Shown here: positions 1-5,393 of the stretch, in pieces | Numbering within the stretch: position 1 is the first letter of the stretch | Layout of the letters: each line of letters opens with the position of its first letter | Assembly: GCA_016870295.1 (NCBI GenBank) | Contig: VGBY01000047.1 | Coordinates: 1-7,500, forward strand | Direction: 5' to 3' | Length of the DNA: 7,500 bases | Origin: Actinomycetota bacterium | GTDB taxonomy: Bacteria > Actinomycetota > Acidimicrobiia > Acidimicrobiales > Ilumatobacteraceae | Position numbers and translations under genes: made by a program | The notes under the pieces: model-generated | What the model was told of the DNA's origin: nothing | The model's input: only the letters and a program-made list of their open reading frames with translations | Databases searched by the model: none

Positions 1-702
1 GCTGGTGCGCATGTCATCGCGCTCGATCGCAACCCCGTGCAATTGAGCGTCGCGCAATTCGTGTCCGTCGATATGACGAAGCCGCACACGATTGCGACTG
101 CAGCAAGGGCGATCAGCGGCGAGATCGACGTGTTGCTGAACATTGCGGGTGTGCCGGGCACCGCTGACCCCGAAGTCACCATGCGGGTGAACGTGCTCGG
201 GTTGCGAATGCTCACCGAGTTACTTATCGGTCGCATGCGCAGCGGGGGAGCCGTCACGAATGTTGCATCGATTGCCGGTGCGCAATGGCAAGCGCACCTC
301 GATGAAGTGCAGCGACTACTGGCGACACCCGACTACGACACAGGGGTTGCCTGGGTGAAGGACCACCCGATGGATGGCAAGCGGGCCTACGACTTCTCCA
401 AGGAGTGCGTCGTCGTGCTCACGAAGCAACACGGCAAGTATCTGCGCGAGCACGGGGTACGCGTCAACTCCGTCAGCCCGGGGCCGGTGCGTACGCCGAT
501 ACTGAAGGACTTCCGCGAGTCGATTGGCCCACTGCTCGATCTCGTGACACGCGAAACCGGGCGCGACGCCACCGTCGACGACATCGCGCGAGTGTTGCTG
601 TTCGTCTCTGATCCGGTGCTGCAATGGCTGAACGCCAGCGATGTGCAGGTGGACGGTGGGTTCATGAGCGGGCTCGTCGGTGGTTGGGTGAAACTCGGCT
701 GA
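1..702 (+). CDS. Short-chain dehydrogenase, coniferyl-alcohol / 3-alpha-hydroxysteroid dehydrogenase type (5' partial)
   Basis: The reading frame is open from base 1, so the gene starts outside the window and 233 residues are visible. The missing N-terminus would hold the TGxxxGxG nucleotide loop. What remains begins on the second Rossmann strand, with VIALDRN; the Asp after this strand usually means NAD(H) preference. Counting from base 1, the conserved elements are NIAG (residues 47-50, a variant of NNAG), the active-site Asn64, Ser90, Tyr130 and Lys134 (YxxxK), and NSVSPGPVRTPI. The Ser-to-Tyr distance is 40 residues instead of the usual 13 or so. That long insertion is known from bacterial 3-alpha-hydroxysteroid dehydrogenase/carbonyl reductase and coniferyl-alcohol dehydrogenases, and favours oxidation of an aromatic or steroid alcohol. 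The true substrate cannot be fixed. It ends with TGA 46 bases before the hisI-like gene, which reads the same way. The family is certain, the subfamily likely. Confidence 0.88.
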   Translation, partial: AGAHVIALDRNPVQLSVAQFVSVDMTKPHTIATAARAISGEIDVLLNIAGVPGTADPEVTMRVNVLGLRMLTELLIGRMRSGGAVTNVASIAGAQWQAHLDEVQRLLATPDYDTGVAWVKDHPMDGKRAYDFSKECVVVLTKQHGKYLREHGVRVNSVSPGPVRTPILKDFRESIGPLLDLVTRETGRDATVDDIARVLLFVSDPVLQWLNASDVQVDGGFMSGLVGGWVKLG

Positions 703-735
703 TCGTCGTCGGCACGTCGCGCCCAACTCGGCTCG

Positions 736-741
736 TAGCCT
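736..741 (+). promoter_or_regulatory. Possible -10 box of a leaderless promoter for the hisI-like gene
   Basis: TAGCCT fits the TANNNT actinobacterial -10 consensus and ends 7 bases before the GTG at 749, the spacing expected if transcription starts at the start codon. No Shine-Dalgarno-like sequence precedes that GTG, and no good -35 hexamer is seen about 17 bases upstream of the box. The motif is short and could be chance. Confidence 0.25.
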
Positions 742-748
742 GAATGGC

Positions 749-1234
749 GTGACAGCGCCCGCACATCGTTGGTACGCCGCCCGCACCAGTGTGGAGGAAG
801 TCGAAGAAGGTCGCGTGCTTGCCCCCAAATTCGACAAGGACGGTCTCATCCCGGTGGTGACGACGGACTACGACAGCGGTGAAGTGCTCATGGTGGCGAA
901 CATGAACGCTGAGGCGTTCGCAAAGACGATTGAGTTGGGTGAGGCGGTCTACTACAGCCGTAGCCGCCAGCAGTTGTGGCACAAAGGTGCGACGAGTGGT
1001 CTCGTGCAAAAGGTGCGCGAGATTCTGATTGATGACGACCAAGACTCCGTCTGGTTGCGCGTCGATGTGCAGGGTGGTGCGAGTTGCCACGTCGGATACC
1101 GCTCGTGCTTTTATCGCAGTGTGCCGATTGCTCCGGATGCCAACGAACCGCTCGACTTGACTTTCACGATCACCGAGAAAGTGTTCGACCCCAAAGCCGT
1201 CTACGGCGACGCGCCGAACCCCACGAAGTTGTAG
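749..1234 (+). CDS. hisI: Phosphoribosyl-AMP cyclohydrolase (HisI), variant zinc site
   Basis: HisI opens the adenine ring of phosphoribosyl-AMP in the third step of histidine biosynthesis in the cytoplasm. The 161-residue product carries the family core: FDKDGLIPVV (28-37), GEVLMVANMN (44-53), SRSRQQLWHKGATSG (70-84), QKVREILID (87-95) and SCHVGYRSCFY (112-122). Asp95, Asp97 and Asp99 match the metal-binding acidic cluster, and Cys113 and Cys120 match two of the three zinc ligands. The third ligand, normally Cys in a DCDxD motif, is Asp96 here. The protein ends in a tail of about 40 residues after the core, finishing NPTKL. No HisE domain is fused and no other his gene is visible, so it stands alone. 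The start is uncertain: GTG 749 (possibly leaderless), GTG 791, or GTG 815, which has GAAGAAGG four bases upstream and would begin just before the conserved domain. The family is clear; the variant site leaves slight doubt about the reaction. Confidence 0.88.
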   Translation: MTAPAHRWYAARTSVEEVEEGRVLAPKFDKDGLIPVVTTDYDSGEVLMVANMNAEAFAKTIELGEAVYYSRSRQQLWHKGATSGLVQKVREILIDDDQDSVWLRVDVQGGASCHVGYRSCFYRSVPIAPDANEPLDLTFTITEKVFDPKAVYGDAPNPTKL

Positions 1235-1303
1235 TCGCGCAACGCTGCGATATTCGCTTCACGCTGCGCTACCCGCTACGTGGTGCGCAACTTGCACAGT
1301 GCT
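1235..1303. other. Convergent intergenic gap, no clear terminator
   Basis: These 69 bases lie between the stop codons of the rightward hisI-like gene and the leftward mogA. A bidirectional terminator would be expected here, but only weak hairpins are seen and no stem is followed by a T-run. ACGCTGCG occurs twice (1242-1249 and 1261-1268), without evident meaning. Confidence 0.5.
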
Positions 1304-1834
1304 TTAGGCGCCTTTTGGGCGAAACGCGCTGAGTCCGCCACCCACTTCCAATCGCCCGCCACCAATCAAGTCGACGCAATACGGAATCGCCGGCAGCACC
1401 GCCGTCAAACAGTCAGCGATCGATGATGGCTTGCCGGGAAGATTCACGATCAGCGACGAACTGCGGATGCCTGCAGTCTGGCGCGAGAGAATCGCTGTCG
1501 GCACCACCTTGAGCGAGACGGCACGCATCAACTCGCCGAACCCCGGCATCATCTTGTCGCAGACTTGCTCAGTGGCCTCTGGTGTCACGTCGCGAGGTGC
1601 CGGGCCTGTGCCGCCGGTGGTGACGATGAGGCAACAGTGCTCGAGGTCGGCCAGGTCACGCAGCGTGCGGGCAATGGTGGAAACATCGTCGCTGATGACG
1701 CGCCCGACGGCCTCCCACGGGCTGGTGAGATGTGCGGTGAGGAACTCCCTGATTGCGGGGCCGCCCTTGTCTTCGTACACGCCAGCCGACGCACGATCGC
1801 TGACGGTCACGATGCCGATTCGTACCGCGCTCAT
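1304..1834 (-). CDS. mogA: Molybdopterin adenylyltransferase MogA
   Basis: MogA adenylylates molybdopterin with ATP, preparing it for molybdate insertion by MoeA in molybdenum cofactor synthesis. The 176-residue product matches it from end to end: RIGIVTVSDRASAGVYEDKGGPA (residues 5-27), the hallmark TGGTGPAPRDVTPEAT (73-88), MPGFGELMR, PTAILSRQ, NLPGKPSSI and a C-terminal AFRPK. Asp49 and Asp82, the two aspartates known to be important in the E. coli enzyme, fall at the same positions here. The segment before the IPYC motif is about 14 residues shorter than in E. coli MogA, which is common in other bacteria. The ATG overlaps the stop of sulfotransferase C by one base (TAATG), with AAAGAGA seven bases upstream, so it is probably translated by coupling as the last gene of the sulfation operon. 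No other cofactor gene is in view. Confidence 0.93.
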   Translation of the reverse strand: MSAVRIGIVTVSDRASAGVYEDKGGPAIREFLTAHLTSPWEAVGRVISDDVSTIARTLRDLADLEHCCLIVTTGGTGPAPRDVTPEATEQVCDKMMPGFGELMRAVSLKVVPTAILSRQTAGIRSSSLIVNLPGKPSSIADCLTAVLPAIPYCVDLIGGGRLEVGGGLSAFRPKGA

Positions 1835-2811
1835 TACTGAATCTCTTTCGGGTCGATTGGCGAACGATCGAAGAGGCCGCCGAGTGCGCGTCGCATCTGC
1901 GACACACCGTATCGGGCACCGGTGCGACGCTGCGACTCGCGCGCAACGCTGATCCCGCGCTCAAACGCGCCGCGATAAGCAGCGACCAGTCGCATCTCGG
2001 TGTCGCTGAGCAACAGCGGCTCGACTGATGTCGGCCACTGGCGTCGGGCGAACCCGAACCGCTCGTAGTCGTTTCGGTACACGGCCATTACGCGATCGGC
2101 GGTCGCCCGGTCGCACACGCGGTCGAGCTTGACGCCGAGCCCCTCATTGAGTCGCAAGGCGGCCAGGCTCCTGCCCGAGCGTTCGCTCAACAGTCGGGCG
2201 AACGCATCAATCTCGCCTGGTTGGTCAACGCGGACGAGTGACGTGAATTGCACGTGATTGGTTTGCACCACGCGTGACTGCGGCCAAAAGTGATGGTCGA
2301 CCATGAAAGTTGGCTCGTTGGCCAACAGAACCTGCGTGAAGTGGGCGAACGACGCTGCAATGTCGAGACGTCCGTTCGTTGACACATCATGGGCCAAGGC
2401 GATGATCTCCCTGGTTCGACGATGTGCACGCATGAAGATGCGGTTCTCCCAGGCGCTGTAGGCGCGCGACACCGGGTCGCGCAGGCTGGCGATGCGCAAC
2501 CAGTCGTCAGCGCCGAGAACCTCGCGTTGCTGGCGCGTCGAAAGGTCGACGAATCGATTCAACCCGTGCACCGCAGGATGGTGAATCGTCTGTGCGCGCG
2601 ACACGTGCATGATCGCGAGACGGTCGGCCATCTCGGGGCGGTGGCTACCAGCCGCCTCGGCGAGCAGCAACTTCAGCGTGGTGCAGGCAGCCTTGGGAGT
2701 CGGCACGTAGAGCACCTTCAACGAAGGTGAGACGAGCGCCAGGTGCGCAAACTCGTCGAGATACGAGCGTGCGGTCGAGGAGTCGTTCGACGATCGGCGA
2801 CCCATTGTCAC
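1834..2811 (-). CDS. PAPS-dependent sulfotransferase family 2, paralogue C
   Basis: The 325-residue protein is expected to transfer sulfate from PAPS to an acceptor hydroxyl or amine. The 5'-phosphosulfate loop is PTPKAACTTLK (residues 37-47). The 3'-phosphate motif is RDPVSRAYS (111-119), followed by AWENRIF. DHHFWPQS (about 172-179) matches the H-W/F-x-P-Q motif of the carbohydrate sulfotransferase family, and DYERFGF matches the family's C-terminal helix. No signal peptide or membrane segment is seen, so it should be cytosolic, unlike the Golgi-anchored eukaryotic members. It aligns without gaps to paralogues A and B with a constant offset of 8 residues, meaning an 8-residue longer N-terminus; its C-terminus is 3 residues shorter. 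GTG 2811 overlaps the stop of B in GTGA; an ATG two codons inside (2805) is the alternative start. The acceptor is unknown. The family is well supported by motifs. Confidence 0.85.
   Translation of the reverse strand: MTMGRRSSNDSSTARSYLDEFAHLALVSPSLKVLYVPTPKAACTTLKLLLAEAAGSHRPEMADRLAIMHVSRAQTIHHPAVHGLNRFVDLSTRQQREVLGADDWLRIASLRDPVSRAYSAWENRIFMRAHRRTREIIALAHDVSTNGRLDIAASFAHFTQVLLANEPTFMVDHHFWPQSRVVQTNHVQFTSLVRVDQPGEIDAFARLLSERSGRSLAALRLNEGLGVKLDRVCDRATADRVMAVYRNDYERFGFARRQWPTSVEPLLLSDTEMRLVAAYRGAFERGISVARESQRRTGARYGVSQMRRALGGLFDRSPIDPKEIQ
1842..1848 (-). promoter_or_regulatory. Probable weak ribosome binding site of mogA
   Basis: On the minus strand AAAGAGA lies seven bases before the mogA ATG, inside the last codons of sulfotransferase C. 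It supports the ATG at 1834 and coupled translation across the TAATG junction. The match to the Shine-Dalgarno consensus is modest. Confidence 0.35.
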
Positions 2812-3770
2812 CAGTGCATGCTGCGAGGACTGTTGTACATCTTGCCGAACGACACCTTGCGCAGGATGGTCTTGCGAATCTGACGAACGCCGTAGCGCGC
2901 GGACATCCGACGTTGTGCCGCCTGCGACACGCTGCCGACGCGCTCAACCGACTGGCGCACCAGGGTGACAAGTTGCGTTTCAGCGTCACTCAACACGTAC
3001 GGCTCGATGCAAGCCGGCATCTGCCGCCGCGCGAATCCGAACGCTTCGTAGTCCATTGCGTAGGTGGCCATGAGCCGGTTTGCCGTGTGTTGATCGCACA
3101 CCCGCTCGAGTGAGATGCCCATGCTCTCGTTGTGCCGTTGCGGGGCGATGTTCTTGCCCGACCGGTCGCATAGTACGGATGCGATGCGTTCGATGCCGCC
3201 CGGCTCGTCCACGCGCACCACCAACCCGTACTTCACCGCATCGGTGCGTACTACGTGTGACTGCGGCGTGAAGTGATGGTCACCCATGAACGCGTCGGTG
3301 TGTTGCGCGAGCGCATCCGCAAAGTGGGCGAAGCTCCCCGACATACTGATACGCCCGTCGACGAGCACATCCGGAGTGAGTTCGAAACCGCCGACAATTC
3401 GACCGCTCGCACGCATGAACACACGGTTCTCCCACGCCGAATACGCACGTGACACGGGGTCGCGCAGTGCTGCAATATGAAGCCAGTCCTCAGAGTCGAG
3501 CATCGCGCGAGCGTCGCGTTCTGAGTACTCCGTCAGCTTGCCGAGCCCGCTTACCTGCCGGTTGTGAATCGTCTGGCTGCGGTTGGTGATTGCCGCCATC
3601 AAGTTCGGGATCACCGATGTGTCAAGTGAACCCTCGGCTTCGGCGAGCATCCATTTGATGGTGGTACTCGCCACCTTGGTGGTTGGCGTGTAGAGAACTT
3701 TGAGTCGCGGTGCAACCAACGTCTTGCGGGTGACTGCCGTAAGCGACGTGTCTGACGGAAAGGCAGACAT
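2808..3770 (-). CDS. PAPS-dependent sulfotransferase family 2, paralogue B
   Basis: This 320-residue protein has the same length and motif positions as paralogue A, so the two align without gaps. The PAPS loop, PTTKVASTTIK (29-39), departs from A and C: Thr31 replaces Pro and Ser35 replaces Cys, leaving Lys32 and the hydroxyl residues that matter for phosphosulfate binding. RDPVSRAYS (103-111) is the 3'-phosphate site and DHHFTPQS (164-171) the family H-F-x-P-Q motif. A shared SQTIH (65-69) may contribute to the acceptor site, by conservation only. The C-terminal ARYGVRQIRK segment is basic. No signal peptide or membrane helix is seen. ATG 3770 lies three bases after the stop of A, with no Shine-Dalgarno sequence, so ribosomes probably carry over from A. 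Its TGA overlaps the GTG of C. The substrate is not predictable. Nothing suggests it is inactive. Confidence 0.86.
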   Translation of the reverse strand: MSAFPSDTSLTAVTRKTLVAPRLKVLYTPTTKVASTTIKWMLAEAEGSLDTSVIPNLMAAITNRSQTIHNRQVSGLGKLTEYSERDARAMLDSEDWLHIAALRDPVSRAYSAWENRVFMRASGRIVGGFELTPDVLVDGRISMSGSFAHFADALAQHTDAFMGDHHFTPQSHVVRTDAVKYGLVVRVDEPGGIERIASVLCDRSGKNIAPQRHNESMGISLERVCDQHTANRLMATYAMDYEAFGFARRQMPACIEPYVLSDAETQLVTLVRQSVERVGSVSQAAQRRMSARYGVRQIRKTILRKVSFGKMYNSPRSMHW

Positions 3771-3773
3771 GCG

Positions 3774-4736
3774 TCAGATGTCGAGCACGCGGTAGTCGGC
3801 GTGTTGCTTGCCGCCCGAAGCACGTCGCTGCACTGCCTTTCGAATCTGACGAAAGCCGTAGCGAGCACCGGCTTGTTTGCTGGCAGCCTGCGACACGCTG
3901 AGCAGGCGCTCCATCACGCCGCGCAATTGGTGGACGAGTTGCGTCTCGGTGTCGCTCAACAGATACGGTTCGACCGTCGGGGCAAACTCGCGACGTTCGA
4001 AGCCGAAGGCCTCGTAATCCATGTGGTAGGTCGCCATCAGGCGGTTGGCAGTGTGCTGATCGCAGATGCGCGAGAGATCCACCTTCATGCCCTCGTTCAA
4101 GCGCGACGAGGTGATGTTCTTGCCAGACCGTTCGCTGATTACTTGTGCGAGGCGATCCATGTCGCCCTTCTTGTCGACGCGGATCAACATGTCGTAGTTG
4201 ATCACATCGGTGCGCACGATGTGGGCTTGCGGCAAGAAGTGTTGGTCGATGGTGAAGGCATCAGTGTGCTCGCCGAGCATCTTGGCGAACAGCGCAAAAC
4301 TGCCGGCCATGTCGATGCGTCCGTCGACCAGCACATCGCGGGAGAGTTCAATCGCTTTCGCGGTCTCGCCCGGCGCCCGGCGAAAAATGCGGTTCTCCCA
4401 AGCCGAATACGAACGGGCCACGGGGTCGCGCAACGCTGCCACGCGCAGCCAGTCGGGTGAGGTGAAGATGTTGTCGATCTCGCGTTTGGACAGCTCAACC
4501 AGACGGGGTAGTCCGTTGATCACCGGGTCGTGAATCGTTTGCGGCCGTGAAACGCTCGGGTTGGTGATGTTGTCGATCAGGTCGGTGCGGTGCGTGCCTT
4601 CTGCGGTGGCGAGCATGAGCTTGATCGTGCTGCAGGCCACCTTGGGGGTGGGCGTGTACATGATCTTCAGTGACGGGGCAACGAGCGTGAGCCCGCCGAT
4701 GGCAAGCAGGCTCTTGTCGGACGGGAAGGTACTCAT
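3774..4736 (-). CDS. PAPS-dependent sulfotransferase family 2, paralogue A
   Basis: This is the first sulfotransferase after cysC, and 320 residues long from ATG 4736. The frame stays open upstream to 4958, but that extension runs inside cysC, is unusually Arg-rich and has no counterpart in paralogue B, whose MSAFPSD start matches MSTFPSD here, so the ATG at 4736 is chosen. The PAPS loop is PTPKVACSTIK (29-39), the 3'-phosphate motif RDPVARSYS (103-111), and DQHFLPQA (164-171) is the family H-F-x-P-Q motif. DYEAFGF and a basic ARYGFRQIRKAVQRR tail (291-305) follow. The protein has no targeting sequence and should work in the cytoplasm on a precursor made there. It lies 17 bases behind cysC, which supplies its donor. 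The acceptor is unknown. Eukaryotic relatives sulfate glycans such as chondroitin, which makes a carbohydrate acceptor plausible but unproven. Confidence 0.87.
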   Translation of the reverse strand: MSTFPSDKSLLAIGGLTLVAPSLKIMYTPTPKVACSTIKLMLATAEGTHRTDLIDNITNPSVSRPQTIHDPVINGLPRLVELSKREIDNIFTSPDWLRVAALRDPVARSYSAWENRIFRRAPGETAKAIELSRDVLVDGRIDMAGSFALFAKMLGEHTDAFTIDQHFLPQAHIVRTDVINYDMLIRVDKKGDMDRLAQVISERSGKNITSSRLNEGMKVDLSRICDQHTANRLMATYHMDYEAFGFERREFAPTVEPYLLSDTETQLVHQLRGVMERLLSVSQAASKQAGARYGFRQIRKAVQRRASGGKQHADYRVLDI

Positions 4737-4753
4737 CGAGTCGTGCTCATCGT

Positions 4754-5365
4754 TCAGCTGTTGCGCGAACCGAGCACGCCTGAATGACGCAACTGCTCGA
4801 CCACGCGACGCACTGATTCTGTCACGCTTTCGCCGGTGGCACCGACCACGAGATCGGGCGATGTCGGCGGTTCGTACGGAGCATCGACCCCGCTGACACC
4901 GCGCATTTCGCCCGCCCGCACCTTTTTGTACAGGCCTTTGGTGTCGCGACGTTCGCATTCAGCAAGCGAAGTGGCAACATGCACCTCGATGAACTCGAGA
5001 CCAGCCGTTTCATGCGCCACCCGCACGCGGGCACGGTCGGCAGCGAACGGGCTGATGATCGGCACGATGGTGACGATGCCCGCGTCGGCGAACAGCCTCG
5101 CAACCTCGCCGACCCGGCGCACGTTCTCACTGCGGTCCGTATCGCTGTAACCCAGATTCGAGTTCAGCCCGTGACGCAGATTGTCGGCGTCGAGCACGTA
5201 CGCAATCACCGAGGCGTCGAGCAAGTCGCGTGCCACACCGTCGGCGATGGTCGACTTGCCCGAGCCTGAGAGCCCCGTCAGCCACACGGTGGCGCCGTGT
5301 AGGCGATGGTGGGCCCAGCGTTGGTCGCGGGCGACCGCAGGCTCGTGCCAGACGGGCTGGCTCAC
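4754..5365 (-). CDS. cysC: Adenylylsulfate (APS) kinase CysC
   Basis: CysC phosphorylates the 3' position of APS with ATP, giving PAPS. From GTG 5365 the product has 203 residues, the normal length for a stand-alone enzyme. VWHEPAV (5-11) opens the conserved region. GLSGSGKST (31-39) is the P-loop, and LDADNLRHGLN (58-68) and the following DRSENVRRV segment bind the substrate. IISPF (103-107) carries the conserved Ser, and KGLYKKVRAGE and DAPYEPP complete the family pattern. The frame is open further up to an ATG at 5449, inside the 3' end of cysN, but those 28 residues contain Cys-Cys-Cys and have no match in the family, so the GTG is preferred; a TTG at 5380 is another option. No good ribosome site precedes it, which fits carry-over from cysN, 28 bases upstream. 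It sits between the APS-forming and sulfotransferase genes, exactly where the pathway puts it. Confidence 0.93.
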   Translation of the reverse strand: MSQPVWHEPAVARDQRWAHHRLHGATVWLTGLSGSGKSTIADGVARDLLDASVIAYVLDADNLRHGLNSNLGYSDTDRSENVRRVGEVARLFADAGIVTIVPIISPFAADRARVRVAHETAGLEFIEVHVATSLAECERRDTKGLYKKVRAGEMRGVSGVDAPYEPPTSPDLVVGATGESVTESVRRVVEQLRHSGVLGSRNS

Positions 5366-5393
5366 GGTTGTGACCAGCAATGCGGCGGCGTGA

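Larger units (their letters stand above)
1834..4736 (-). repeat. Tandem array of three paralogous sulfotransferase genes
   Basis: Three consecutive genes encode proteins that share every motif in the same order and spacing. Identical DNA words recur at gene-length intervals: CGGTTCTCCC occurs at 2441, 3424 and 4390, spaced 983 and 966 bases. Over 23 residues around the RDP motif I count 18 identities between A and B, 19 between A and C, and 20 between B and C. Divergence outside the motifs is large, so the duplications are not recent and the copies have been kept intact. Confidence 0.8.

Noticed and set aside
316..849. A 177-codon minus-strand frame opposite the dehydrogenase and hisI start.
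   Set aside because: The opposite strand encodes clear catalytic motifs, and this frame has low-complexity Arg/His/Val composition typical of a shadow frame.
1242..1268. Direct repeat ACGCTGCG x2 in the convergent gap as an attachment or regulator site.
   Set aside because: Eight bases repeated once in GC-rich DNA is within chance, and nothing nearby suggests a mobile element or a regulated promoter.
1309..1321. CGCC-TTTTG-GGCG hairpin at the end of mogA as a terminator.
   Set aside because: The stem is only four base pairs, lies inside the coding end of mogA, and has no following T-run in either direction.
1431..1952. A 173-codon plus-strand frame across mogA and the end of sulfotransferase C.
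   Set aside because: It is antisense to two well-supported genes, has no domain signature, and straddles their junction.
3801..4460. A 219-codon open frame on the plus strand opposite sulfotransferase A.
   Set aside because: It lies wholly antisense to a motif-complete gene. Its translation shows no recognisable motif, and long antisense frames are expected in such DNA.
4737..4958. N-terminal extension of sulfotransferase A to 394 residues.
   Set aside because: The extension overlaps cysC, is Arg-rich and unlike the family, and paralogue B starts exactly where ATG 4736 would place A.
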